Positions 39,074-53,600 of a stretch of DNA of 64,000 nt are shown here, in pieces. The translations under genes were made by a program, and so were the position numbers. Positions within the stretch are counted from its first letter, which is position 1. Each line of letters opens with the position of its first letter. This DNA is from Hymenolepis diminuta. Its lineage: Eukaryota > Platyhelminthes > Cestoda > Cyclophyllidea > Hymenolepididae. The DNA is taken from positions 3,386,791 through 3,450,790 of the forward strand of contig CAADRB010000005.1 in assembly GCA_900708905.1 (NCBI GenBank), written 5' to 3'. Under the pieces are notes generated by a model that ran no database searches, was not told the origin of the DNA, and saw only the letters and a program-made list of their open reading frames with translations.

Positions 39074-41686
39074 TATTAAAATAAGTTAAATACTTTAGAG
39101 TAATTTCAGATGAAGGCGTAAAATATATTTGAAGCCTATAAAATCTGACAGAATATGGGATAAAACTAATCAAAATATAAAAGATGACTAAAATACAAAC
39201 CAAATCTTTACAAATATGCAAAACCACATGCATATGGCTATTATTAACCATTAACGCGCCTAAAAGGCATACTTAATGGCAAATTTTATAATAAGTGCAA
39301 AGTACGCACAATTTTAACAATTATTACAAAGATTTGAAAGAAAATACCCCACAATAATTCTCAAGATCAGTGCAAGAGCGCCAAAAAAGTGAAACGTTAA
39401 CAGTTTAAAACAAAGCCTTCCAAATTGTTTCAGATCATACCTAAGCTGAAAATTAGAATTTAAGTATTTTGCCTGCTTTATAAATTATTGGTATTCATAA
39501 GAGATCTTTAGTGATCCTAACTAATTAACAGTTAAAAATATGCCATAATAATCAAGTGTCTATTATTATAATTATATTATCTTACACATATACTTTTCGC
39601 AGAAAGATACGGATAAGGGTAGATTTTCTTATGAATAATTATGTCAAATTCAATTACCTAAGCAACGAAATAAAATTTATTATGCTGCTATTGTGATTGT
39701 TAAGTCCCTCACTATTGTGTTTAGGGCATAGAAAGGGATATCAGGTCATATTACAGTTTCGATTATTTTTATAAATCCAAAAATTGCTTAAAAGGACCTC
39801 TGGATAAAGTATAAAACTTCCAAGCTTGTCAAATCTGAATAATTATCAGCGTAAAGCTTAACAATTAAACTCGGTCACATAGTTCTTTCAGGTCAAATTT
39901 ATGAGATTAGGTATATTTAATAGATTTAATTCACTTTCATATGAACTTGTGATAATAAATGAAAGCAAATATTTAGAAAACCTAGACGGATTATTATTTA
40001 CTAAGGTTATTGATGTAATAATATGTGAATATGTGAATCACGGAAAGAATTCACCATTGTCACTAGAATAGTTCGTATTTGGCCGGAAAAGCTGGAATCA
40101 TTTATTAGTAGAGATGTCAGTGATATACATAAACCTTTTCTTTTTAGAGTTCGTTCCTGTAATCCATGGCAATTGTGTAAATTTCTAAGCATACACTGCT
40201 GAATCACCTGTTTCGGGATACAGTGGATGCAGTCACATCGACAGGTATCTATTGGCATCAGGTGTCTACAGCACTTCTTTTAAGAAATAAAAATGGAAGT
40301 ATAGATATGCATGTATATATATATTTGATTTACTTTCCTCAAATTACAAACAAACTTTAGTGAAGATAAGAGAGAGAACAAATAAAATTTCCTCTTAAAA
40401 ACTGCTTATTCAGATCTAGTTGGTAAGTTCGAATAAATAGATGAAATTTCCCCAGTATGTTTAAGTGGTAGCGGTATATGAATATGGAGATATCTTGAGT
40501 GTGTACATGTATTAATGCATGTTGAACCCACTTCTCTGAGGAGAAGAATGCAGAGGGAATACACTTTTGAGTACAATTAGACTGTCCAGAAATACAAAGA
40601 GATGACTCATATTCATGACATAATGGCCTTTAGGACTTCCAGCCTTTGTTGCCAAAGAGCGCGAGAAATAATTTTTAACAGTTTACTTATAGTATCATTT
40701 TCGATTTTTTTTCTGTACTTATTGAAGTCATCTCTCTTATATGCGGACATGAAGTTGCCACATTCAAAGATCTGCCAATGGAAAAGTTATAATTTAATGC
40801 TAATAATTGTTCCCCTTCAAGTTTCATTTTTAATTCGTTCAGAGTATTCTGAAATGAGATGATTTTGTTGTTCCGAATTATTTATTCTTATTGCATGACA
40901 AAACACTTATCCTTTACCCATTTGAAATCATCGCCACCGAGAGCAGTGCTAAAATGTCAACTGTAACTTATGATAAAGGGGTGGAGTAAAAGTAAAAATG
41001 AGGTTGAGCCACCAAAATTCCGCCCGAATGTTAATTTTGAATTCGAGTTTTACCAATTTCTCCCCTTGGTAGTAGCTTCATGATCAAGATTTTCTCACTA
41101 TTTAACGGGGTGAATTCATTCTTGTGGCGCCCAGAGCTTGTTGACAATTTGACCAATTCAGGTAACTGATCAGCTATTTTTGGGAGCACTTTTTTCTTAC
41201 CCCTAAGATACCAAAAGAAGTATGAGTAGACATGATTTTGGGTTATAATTAATTGTGAAAATAGATATATTATCCTCTATAATAGCATTTTTGCCCAAAA
41301 TATGAGAATTTAATGTTAAAGTAAGAAATGACCAATTTAATAACCATAACGATTTTCATTAAAAAAATGTTATCTTATAGGATCTCAAGGCCATATTGCT
41401 CAGTTTATAATTGGCTATAAGTGAAACTCCAGTTACCTTTCTCGAGTCTGTGAGTTATCTGCGATGTCTTGCCACTAAATATGACTTTATATTTTTACCA
41501 GTTGAAAATTTTTATAATTTGACAGTGTCAGTTTGATTCATAATAGTTATCATTTTATTTAAAATAGTTTAGTTTATATAAATATTGTAACGTGGCTAGT
41601 TTCTATGAATACTTGTTATTTATTTTATAAGATAAATCATTTCGTCTGGTATATAATTCCTCATTTCCATGTACTGATTATTGTTT
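39074..41686. other. Intergenic region between divergent PPP2R5 and TRAPPC11
   Basis: A 2.6-kb head-to-head spacer that should contain both promoters. No TATA or GC box stands out. It includes a repeat scrap at about 40185-40265. Confidence 0.6.
40185..40265. repeat. Dispersed repeat family E, copy 1
   Basis: It shares CCTGTTTCGGG, a nearby TACA block and an AGRTAYC.ATTG block with 49765-49840. Short and diverged. Confidence 0.35.
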
Positions 41687-41697
41687 AGGCATTTACA
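41687..41697 (+). promoter_or_regulatory. Splice-acceptor-like site before the TRAPPC11 start codon
   Basis: ATTATTGTTTAG ends at 41688, nine bases before the ATG at 41698. It would suit a trans-spliced leader or a 5'UTR intron. Confidence 0.4.
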
Positions 41698-44600
41698 ATG
41701 GAGGATATTGAGAATTTGCCCAAGGAATTGCAAATAAGTCCGCGTTGTCTTATTGCTTTAACTGGTCTCAATATTGAGACTAATCAATTCCACGCATATG
41801 TCTGGAAGAGTTTCTCTCGGGGACAGCCGAATGATCTTAATGCCCTGCGATTCATTAATCTACCCCTTGATCATCCTTATTCGAAAGCAAAAGCGAAGGT
41901 AATTTGTTATTTATTATTATCATTAACTCCAATTTATAAATAATGAGTTGGATTAAAAGACATGCAACTTTGTGAATGAGAACGGAGAGTGAAACCTGCA
42001 CGATTTCGGTCTGAAAAGCATTTTTCTTCCGTAATAGTTGTCACGGGATCTCCTTTGCAACAAGTACATGTTTGAGTGTTAGGTTCCGTTGTCGCTATAT
42101 TTCGAGGCGGTCAATTAAATATTATGCTGGATGTCGGGTTTATATGTACGAAGTTTGCTATCAATATGCAGTTATCATGTTCTTTAATTCATTTGAAATC
42201 GTACATCTCGAACTATACAAGTTTACTTGATGAGGTAGTTGTACTTTTTAGCTGTAGACTGTTTATTTTTATAATTTAAATTGTTTTCTGCTATCACTAA
42301 TCAACTCAATCTTATTTGTGTCCCAGGGCAATACGAAAAAGTTTTTCTAACTTTTATTATAAAGGAAAATCCAAACACGTAGGAGGTGTAGGTAGTTTAA
42401 TTTTAGAGGGCGTAGTGACAGTTGCACTGAGACATTGGAGAATCCTACTTCATTCAGGCCTCAGGATCACTTGGTAATTGCTTTTTCAATTTAAAGTTTA
42501 ATCAGGCTTGTCTCATAATATCACCCTCTTCTTCATATGGATAGTCCGGATGATTCGATTTCATGTGATTTCCTATCCATCCTTTGTTCACGTAATTGTT
42601 GTAGCATACATTTACTGGGCAGATCGTCTTTGATCCAGATCTCCACCGACGCACATCCGAACTGTCTTGTCATATACCACCTTCATAGCTTATTTATCAA
42701 GTATTAGATTAAACTCTTAATTTATTCTAATTAATACTGAGGGCAACTTCAAGGTTTCAAAGAGTCTTACTTCATTTGAATCATTTGAATAGCACTGTAT
42801 TCACTAAATGGATAACTCACATTCCAAAATTCAGACTTCATGATTGATCCTTTGGATTGTAAAAGGTGTGAAAGGTGTGTTCGTTTAAGGTGAATCAAAT
42901 GTATTGGTAACATATTTTATCATCTCTTTTAGCATTCGTCTCATTATGAATGGTACCAAGTGAAGGGCATAATCAAAAGACACTGGATGAAGAAACATCT
43001 TGAAGAATTACCCGCCGTAGTGATAGTCTTTTTCGATCTTGAGAATAACGATCCCAATTGGTCAGAAAAGGTAAAGGAATGCGCTCGCCGCGTTGAACTT
43101 GTTCGATCAAATCTCATCTCCAGGGCAACTAAAATTGTGGTGACTCTGCTGCAAACTCATCCTATAAATGAAATTGGTGGAGATATCAATGCAGGAGCTC
43201 GTATTCAGGAGCTGTCTGAAAGTTGTCAAATCAATGTCAAGAATATATACCTTCTTCAAAAGTCTGAGTTTATGCTAAGTTCGGTTAAAAGGTTAGTCTC
43301 CCTTGTAGTTTGGTGTCATATCTCGGTTTAGATTGGAGGCTGAATTATTTGGAATGGCTTACAATTATTATCACAATGCGGCGAAACGTGTGAAAGCTCA
43401 TAAGTCAAACCTTACTAAGGCTAATCAACAGGTTTGTCAACATTAGAGAGTTTTAATTGTCTATTTTCTTGTAGCTTCTCTACGTTCGACATGACTTTAA
43501 AATTGCATTTTTTGATGAACTGAAGCAAGATTCGACTCTTGCCCTTAAGTAAGTTAGCAAACTCTTGATTGCTTCTCTTGTAATTGAAGGATAGATTTTT
43601 AATAAGTTTTATTCATTTTATTTCAGGCAATATCGTCAGGCTTATAACAACTTAGTGGAGTTAAAAATGTCTGATGCTTATCTTCTTGAACTCAAGGTAG
43701 TCGCCGGATTTATAAACTTCAAGGTATTATATTTATTTAAATCATTTTGTACCTCTTATTACGTTCCTCTATGGCAAGACTTTTAGAAAATTCATTTTTT
43801 ATTAATTAAAAAGTTTCGGTAGCGGATTCTATAGGATCCAAATTGCAAAAGGGAAAGATAAGCAGATTGGATTTTGAATCAGTTATTCTTCCATCAGCTT
43901 AAAAATGTGATTTTTAGAATGAGTATCATCTGATTTAGGGGAAAAAGGTAACTATAATTTAATGAGCACAATATATATATATATATAGTGAATTTGAACT
44001 CTTGAAAACCTTTCAACCATTTTTTATTTAAATATATACTTAACTTGTATAAATAAATGTTAATGTAAGCGATGCTCTCCCCATATGCCCCCATTCACCA
44101 CTTAAGTGTTTTATTTAAATATCGCTTAATTCTTTTCTGTAAATTCTGGTTGATTGCACTTTTATGGGGAAGTCCCATTCCTCCAAGACCTCATTTCCTA
44201 TATCCGACTTGTGAATTGTTTGCTAACAGCATTTTTACGCCTCATGTTGTTGGTCCTGGAAAGTTGAAGATGTCTTATAATGCCCCCCTTTGGCACGAAA
44301 GACCTATTCTAAAATATCTCTAATTTAGAGATTCACCTCCTGCTTATCCGATCCATCAGTCTAATCGCTGAATATGTATTGATGGATCTCGATCTCCAAC
44401 TTTACCCTTACTGCGCCTTTCTGATGTTTCCAGTATTGGGGAGATCAGTCTAGTTCATTATCTTAGTAATAATAATTTCCAAGCGCATTTAGGAAAGCGT
44501 TTTCAAACGCTCATCTTGGATAGAGAGATATCATGGAGCCTTCCTGGTGAGAAACTAATCCTGCCACTCTTTGTACTAACTACACTTAACCTCTGCAGTT

Positions 44601-47600
44601 AATCATTGTACTTACTGGGTATGCGCCGATGGGAATGGAACGCTTGATCTCCGGCATGCCAGACGTCCACGGTGATCAATTCCTTAGAGAGGCACATATA
44701 TTAATATATTGTAAATTGCACCTGTTTGAATAGGGAAACGGGATACATTTGACTACGAAGAGCTTGTCATCTTTATGTCGTTGTGTTTCAAGGGGGATTT
44801 ATTATATGACCCGACTTTGTAGTCTGAGTTCTACAAATTGAACTCATAAGCATCCTGCTTCTACGATTTTATTTCTATATGTTTAAACTCTCAATCTCAA
44901 ACATACAAAGTTGATTCCGCTGTCATGCAAATCGATTATTTCACCCAAATAAGCATTTGATAATAAGAGCTCTCTAGCCCATCTTGGGAAGCGTTTTTCA
45001 ACGCTCATCTTGGGTAGATAGGTAATATCATGGAGCATCTAATGAGAAATCCATACTCTGGCACCTTTTCATTAGCTTTGCTTAATAGGTTTGGTTAATT
45101 GGAAGCCCACCGATGAGCATCGAACCTGTTACCTCTGATTTCTCAGAAAAGCGCGGTAACCGCTGTGCTGTCGGTGCATTATAAACGTACCTTGGTTTTA
45201 TAGGTGAACCAATGCTGTGGTCATATTTCTATTAATCACATAACAGTGGCAGAGGGATTAAAACTAACTTCATACATTGAGTTGGCCCTGTATTATAAGT
45301 TCAAAATTTCTATTAATGATAGTATCATTGACTTTCATCTTCCTTTATTCTTTAACCCAGATATGTCAAATCGCCTTTCAAATGCACGGCTGGGATGCAA
45401 TATCCCAATTTCAACGGCACATTGAAATTTTCAAGAATGTTGTTGGAATACCCGAACTTGCTTACGAACATGAAGCGTGGCTCTCGAAACAGTGAGTTGC
45501 AAATGTCTATTTATACGGCTTTAATGCCTGTGTTCACCATCACTTTGAGGTAGGATTTTCTGTAGCCTATTTGCTGTGTTCTGCCCTGTTTTGTCATAAC
45601 ATTCCCCTTCAGTTTATAATTAATATTTAACTTTAAATTATTATATTATAACTCATAGGAAGGGAAAACTGTTACATTTTTTTATGGGGAAGCAACTGAG
45701 ATCCAGTAAGAGGTAAAGGTGGGGGAATCGAGAAGATATTGAAAATAAATTCAATGTAGGTAGAAAAGAACATCGCTTCATATTACAAGATTCAAAGCGA
45801 TTCGTAGTAATCAAAATTGCCTTATTGTTGTCTATCGTCACGTTAAAAGCAAGAATATTTTGGTTTATTCGTATTATGGCATAGCAAAACAGATTGGTAA
45901 AGAACAAGAACACTAAAATACCTTTTATGGTTATTTTATCTTATACAGACGTGCACTAAAAACACGGATTGAATTTAAGTCACTAGAGTGATTGAAATTA
46001 GTTCAATTTATTTATTTAGATTTACAGGAGTACTTAAAAGTTGTCTGTCTTGTCCTGGTCTCGCACCACCTCGTGTTGCAATCCACACGTCTACACACCT
46101 GTTTATTGGAAATTGGTCGATGTGTTCCTCAGGTCTCTGGTTTTTTTCGAACGGCTCTCAACTGATGCATGTTATCTACCTTTATAATAGACAACATAGA
46201 CCGAATAAGCAATTGTTAGGTAATTATGCTTGCGTTTTAACACATATTAATGAGGCACTACCGCAGCTGAATGCACGTGAATTGAATTCAATGGATATCA
46301 CGCTTTAAATGTGCAAATATATAAGTTTTTAACGAGTGTTGTTGGTTGTAGTTACTCGCGCAAGCCTACCGATTACAACCTCCATCCCTTTTAAAGACTT
46401 TTGAATTAATGTTGTTTGTTTAATATAATTTTTTTTTTCTTCCTAGGTATGAAATTTTTGGCAAGCTCTTCGAAGAAGCTATTCAATTCAATTTCCAAGC
46501 CTCAATATCCCGACATCCGGGGTTATATTTCTATGAAGCCGGTAGTCATACAATTAACCGTCGTACACTCGCCATGAGACTTTGTTCTATCAACACAGTA
46601 TCAAATATCAGTAAATCTTTTCCTCTTCCTCCCCCGTCATTAAATCAATCCCTGAACCTGAGAAGTGCTGTTCGAGTTGGGGCCGGGTCTCAACTAGAGT
46701 CTCTCAGTGACTCGACATCACCAGATGATTATGATAAACTGCCAGAGTTCTTTGGACAGAGACCCTGGTGGAATGCTGGACAGACACTGGATACTGCTGA
46801 TCTGATGAAAGAACGTGAGGGTATTATGGCGTTGCAAGCCAAGGAGGCTCTCGTTGATCACTCTGTAAGTAATTTATTGGCTGCGCTTAATCTATACTTA
46901 CTGCAAGGTGGCCAACACACACGTCTGTCAGTTCAGAGGTCATGCGTTCTGTTGTTAAGTAAGACTATTGTAATGCTAGGATGTCTGGTTTCGACCATTA
47001 TGTTCTATCTGCTAACTAAATCTCTCTGGGCTTCAGTTCACTCAGACCCATAGTAAGAGTTGAGGTGAAAGTATAGTTACTCTCAAGACACTTTTAATTG
47101 GACTATTTATAGGAAGAATAGTTTAATGACTGGACCTGCGGGGACTTGTCTAGACTAGGTATCTAGATAACCAGACCAACGTGCACCGTATATCGATTAA
47201 GCCGATAGGTGCCTGCGCAACCACTCGGGATGTGAATTGCTCATCTCGCAAAGGTGCATGGACTCTGTGATATTGTTTTGTCGATTTCTTATCATTGTTA
47301 AGAAGCTCACATTAATCCACACTACTGGTTAATGTGGATCGAGAGTGTGTTAGCAGAATACAAGTTTCTAATCAGTAGGGATTTAGGATGACATTTCATA
47401 CTTTTCAACGGATTCAAGGATCATTAGTGGAGTATTTTGAATTTTACCAAGCGCTTTTCGTGTATTTGAACTCAGCAGCAGTACAGAATTATTACAATAT
47501 CAATAGAATTTTATACAATGGAGGACCGTAGAGTTGTATGATGCTAAGGATATATAGAATAAAAGAATTAAGCACAGCTGTTGTCCGACTGTATGAATTA

Positions 47601-50600
47601 AGCCGGGATTACATGGAGGCACAAGGATCTGTTAATGGCACTTAACGCGCAGGAGTTCATGTACTTCATGCGGGAATTTATTTGAGGAACGGAATGAAGT
47701 TATTATGACCAATAGGAACGACGCAAACCGAGCATGAAACCCAATGAGGTGAATAGGCCATGATAGTAAATGTGGGTAATCAACTGTACCCATAATGAAC
47801 TGAATTCTGGCATGACGAAATTTATGTGATGAAATAAATAAAACCATATATATTGATAAGTTTTTGATAAATGACACCGTGATTAGTTTGCTGCTAAATG
47901 TTAGCATACAGTACTTCACAATTAATTCATTTCAGTGAGTCTGTCCTGGATCTGTAATATGAATCAACGTCACTCCTATGTGGCTACTGGTATAATCTAG
48001 GCCAACTATTAATACGATAGCTCAGACATAAAGGAAAGTTTAAGACTAACTCAGCAGGTGAGGAGGGGTTTCGCTTGGTTAAGAAAGTACATCTGTTTAT
48101 ATGCAACCTAGATATAGGAGATCGATTGGTTACTTAATTAGTTAGTAGTATACAGCGAGGCGGTACAAGAATAGAAGAACAGAAATCGGGAAGTTTTGTG
48201 TCCGAAGAACGAATTCTGTTCAGCATATTTCATCTTGCGTTCTATCAGTTTTTAGTGGCCACAATTTTAACAAACGATTAACGATAAATATTGAAAATCA
48301 AATAATCGAACAAGATAAATATAGAGGCTGTATTTACTGCTTAATTGTAATATACGAATTTTTATGGGCAAAAAATAGGGGTAAAGCGCATAATTATTTT
48401 GCGATCGTATATTGAGAATTATCGTACTTGAGAAACTTTTTTCTGAGCTCCACCTTAACGGAAGCCCGAATTACATATTAATAGGGATATTGGTTTGATT
48501 GGCAAAATAACCCAAGAGATTGAGTATATTAAACTTCTAAAGTGCTAAAAGTGCCTCAATGGTCAACGTGCACACCCTGTGCACGCTAGAGTTCACGAGA
48601 TCGGATCTCATTGGTGCTCGACGAGATTTTGTGGTTTATCAATCACAGTGGTCTCTTCTTGTCAATATAATTGGTGGTGGAATGTAAGCTCTTACTATAA
48701 AAGCGGCTTCGGAATATCTTCCCTCTGCCCAAGTCAGGTGTCACTACTACTCCTGATGGGCTTGGGATGTGAAGTGCGAGATCATCGATTTTTGCACACT
48801 GAGCGTGAGACATCCTACTTTTTTTCTAATCCGCAACTTTGAGATTAACTCCAAAAGTTTCGTTATGAGCGAATAATTTGTTCTCTTCTCTCATTTATAG
48901 GAACTAATCATTCCCTTGTTCGCTCAGGCTTCATTATATTTTGAACGTTATGGAGCTAAACGCATGCGGAGCTATCCAAGTAAGTTGGAAACAATTTAGG
49001 CACTAGATTTGCAGTACCTCTCTCCTTTACAATTTTGTAATTTAAATCCTCTCTCTTTTAGCTTACTATATTGCAGAGGAGTTTTTCTGCAAGGGAAAAT
49101 TTGAGAGTGCTCTTGAGTAAGTTTGTCGATTTTTAATGAAAAATATTTTACTCCTTTTCTTTTCTAGCCATTACAGCAAAATTGTGGATGATTTCCGACG
49201 TTCAAGCTGGGCACCACTCTTTGCTTCTGTCTGCCATAGAATGTATCAGTAAGGTCCTTTTCTGTCTTTATTACCTGTTAGCCGATAATGTCTTGTGTGT
49301 ATGTCTAAATATTGGTCAGTATAGGTTTTCAGTCATAAATGCTCCTAACTTGAAATAGTCTTCAACATACGCAATTCTGGGGTCACAATTAATTACCCCA
49401 CAAACCCATTTTACATATCGTTTGTAAAGTATCGCGAACTACCTACAGACTCATAAGACTCCGGAGAGAACACGTCTTCTGTAGCTCTCATAATTTCATA
49501 TTGTGTTAATTTTAACTGATTAGATAGACGGTTAGACAGTTGGGGATAGGGAGAGATCAATCATACCCAGGTCGATTGTCTCAAAGGGAGTCTGGATTAC
49601 TCTTCACATTCCTCCATCCTCAACTGACAGCAAAATTTCTTAGGCCAGTGTTTTTAAACCGTTCGCAAATTAGATATATCCTTAAGGCAAGAAGGAGTTG
49701 ATTAATTCGCATGTTAATAAATGAGTTGATCCATCTATTTTCATGTCTTTCACTATTTTGTGTCTTATTCATTGCGACACCCCTGTTTCGGGTACACTGC
49801 TTCTATTCTGCTAGATACCGATTGTAAATCTCTTTTTCATTCTCGCTTGAATAGTTGGTTGATTTTTGGTTCATCAATTCACTGACAGCAGAGAAATAAT
49901 TATATTATTCTCCTTTGCCACTTCAGCAGAGTCTCTCCCCATTTTTATAATGTATCTGCTTTCCTTGAGATGGCTGTGGCACACCCTTATTTGTCAGGTC
50001 CGATTCCTTTCGTTTCCTATCTACTCAAGGCCTACAAGCCCTAAACACAAGCATTTCAATTTACAAAATGGCTTTTCATAAATGGGTCCTCACACATTTG
50101 AGCTTGCATACTGATTTCGAAGAATGAAGAAACTGTCTTTCTTTATAACTTCTTCAGGTAATGACCACTTTCTCTTCGATAATATTGACGTCTTTACTGT
50201 CCAAGATGATTCTGTCATTTGATGGTAGTATGTTATGCACTAAATCTTTTTCCGATAATAGTTGAACACAGAGTAGGATTCGTTTAAGTAGGTGGATATG
50301 ACAGGATTGGTAGTTAAATCGTAAAGAAAGAAAAAATGTGGTAAAGTAAATATTTTAGCGGTAGGAGAATTAAAGGTCACGATGAAGTAGATTGGATTGA
50401 ACTAGCTTTTATTCGAAAACTAGGTCTCACTGCGCCGTAGTTGTAGGGTCTTGGGAATTTCGTACAAGACCCCAGAGAGAACAGGTCCAGCTTAGTTCAC
50501 ATCGTTTTATGTTATGTCAGTTGCAACTGATCAGGTAAACTAACTAGACATGTTTGAGCGTAAGGGAGTCAAATCATACTTAAATATATGATTCGACATT

Positions 50601-53600
50601 GATAGCCCGGTCACTACAACTGACGCCTCAAATGAATGTCTAAGTCAGAGACTTTATTGTGGATAATGTTTTCCAACACTCATCTTGAGTAGAGAGGTAG
50701 CATCATGAAATCTCTCTGGTGAGGAACTCGATTTCTGCCGTCCCCTTTTTTAGCTAGACTTAACTTGCGCAGTTAATCATTTCACTCATTGGGTTATCGG
50801 ATCTGTTACCTATGACTTCATAGATGAGTGCCTTAACCATTGAGGCGACCGCGTATAGAGGCTATAATGCTCATTAGTATTAGATTTTACAGGAATAAAA
50901 GACTGTTTTTTCTTGTTAACAGCTAAATTACGAAGTTTCCTAGGCATCGATTCAAATTACGATTATGATCGATTAATTATTTCGGTATGAGATTGTAACA
51001 TGCTGATAGAAAATGAACTTGTGAAATATTAACTAACAACTTACTTTTCTCGCACTTTTAGATGTGCAACTTTGCTTGGAAAGAATTCTCTGGTTATACC
51101 AACTGCAATGGAACTGCTCTCAAACTGTATCCTTTTAAATTGAATTTTAAGTGTATGTGCGTATTATTACAAAATAGTCCAGTTGAGATTACAAATTCTA
51201 CTTTTTCGCAGTAATATCAGACATACTTGTAGGTTTGTTTTCCTCACTTGTGTTGTTACGTTGGACATTGGAGTCTCCGTTAAGCAGTGGTTCAGGTGTA
51301 GTTCTCTGTGAATTTCTTTCACCCTTTTCGAATTCCAAATTCTCCAAGGAATCTGCTGAAAGAATTCCTTTATTATCCTGCACCAGCTTGTCTAGATTCA
51401 AACGACTTCCGACCGTAGCGGCTTCAATTTCAGCCAAGAAATGAGATGAGAATTCTTCACTTTCGTTATCACCAATATTCAAGAGGATGTTAGGTTCCTG
51501 TTGAGCTAGCGTTGAAGTTAAAGGCGCAGCGTCTGCAAATTTGATGGAATACAATTTAGTGAAAACAATCCGAAGTTTAAGAATTTAAATGCTGGCACTT
51601 TGACTAACCAGTATCTTTATTTCTGTGACGAGAATTAGAAAATTTACTGAGCCACCAGGTTTTAATGCGGGTGGATAGAGAGTGGTGTTGTTTGTAGTCT
51701 TTGTTGAATCTTCTTAAGTGATGAGTCTGTGTAGTCGCACTGTCTCCTTGTCCATTTTCGGGTAGAGGTTTTAGTGGCAATTGTTTGTGTTGATCTTCGA
51801 CTTGATCTCTTTTTTTACGGAGCATTGCTTGGTTTCTGTTTATGAGGTGAAAGCGACTCCTATCATCCGTTCACCTCAAAAGCAAATTATTAAATGCATT
51901 GGAGGAAATTAAAAATCAATTTCTACTTGATATCGTATTAGTAAGCGTTAATTTATTTATCTTTATAACAAAATACATTTTTTTGTAAAATAAAGACATA
52001 CTGCTGATAAATCAATTCAGTAGTTAACCGGAAATTCCTTTTATTGGTCTATTCACACGTAAAAGTTTACTTAAAATTGATAGGTAAAATATCAATGTGA
52101 GCTTTTTTTTTTAAGTTTCATTTAGAAAAAGAAATTGTGGTTTCCCTTTGGAAGAAGTTTTGATTAGGCTATCTTCATCAGTTTCCGTTTGCCTTGTCGA
52201 TTAACTGTTGTAATCTAATTTACCAGTTAGAGTTTCGGGGCTTAGGAGTAATCTTTTATTTAATATATATTGAAACTCATTTCTTACTTGATTCGATATC
52301 TAACCATTTCAAATATGTTTTGTAGTCTCTGTAGAAACTTAAATTTTCTCCTCATATAATTCTTTCTAACTTATTTATCTAAAAATTCTTTTCCTTAGGT
52401 TTCGTTATGTTAATTCATGACTCATCTGTGTTCTTAATTTGCCCACCACGCGTTATTCTTGGTGTGTCTGTGCGCGAATATCGATTTTCGATCGATCGAC
52501 CGTAAATTGACTTCCTACTGTCCCGTTTTTTGTTTATCCATCTTTCCCAGCAGAGTCGATTTTTCGAGACCAATCTCTGTATTCACGCCGCAGCAAAAAT
52601 GACTTCATCTCATAGCAATCATTCTCTTTGTAACTTCTTTCCCAATTTTCGTTCATTTCTCTCACTCTTACAACGATTGAGTTTACGGAAATTTTATAAC
52701 ATTTCTCCTCTATTAATACTGATATTTTAAACTCTGTTACTTCCTTAACCAAAATTCCCTCAAACAGTTAGCGTTCTTTCATATACTGAAAAGGAGAAGA
52801 TACATGAACTAATATTTTCGGTAAGTCCTGAGATACTTTTCCACTTTCAGTACTCTATTCTACTGAATATATAACCTCATATAACCTCACTCTCTGTTAA
52901 TAGACTTCGAATTTGTCAGCGCTGGGGTTTGATTCCGACTCAGCGGAGATTATCGATCTCACTAATCTCAAGAGTTGTGGTACATATCTTTTAATTTATA
53001 ACTATATACTTGCTTTACTGTTTAGATAACATATTGGTGTTTTTTTACTGTAGTTGAAGTGAAGGCCCAATTCACCAAAGCTTCCTTTACAGTCGACGAA
53101 CCGGTCAAGCTTATGGTCTTCCTAAAGTAAGAAATTTGTTAGTTTAGTTCTTTTTTATAACCTTTCATAAAAAAGAAATTTTTTTCGTCGATGAGTGAAA
53201 TCACTAACAAACAAGTTAGACATTACGGGATATTCCTGAAATTTAGAGACTTACAATTTTCTAAGATTTAAACATGCTAGCATTTATTCCACCACATCGT
53301 CTGACTTCTCAGTTTAAAAAAATATTTATATTCACAGTAAATTTTCTGGCAACTTGATTTGATGGGTCGCTGGAACTTTATCTTCGTATTAAGGTAATGT
53401 GCTCAGGAGAACTTGTTATTCATCGCAATTTTCGCTTTTTGTTTACCATTTTATCTAACGTCAAAATATTTCGATTTTATTGCTTTATATTACACTCGCT
53501 TTGTATCAGCCAACAGATGAGTTTGTATGCTACGTAAAATAAATCAGAACGGATGCAATAACCTACCCTGCTTGAGTACAGTAAGAACAAAGACGGTTGA

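Noticed and set aside
47195..47265. Further tRNA-like patch in TRAPPC11 intron 7
   Set aside because: Only fragments of A- and B-box-like sequence; alignment with the other SINE heads is not convincing.
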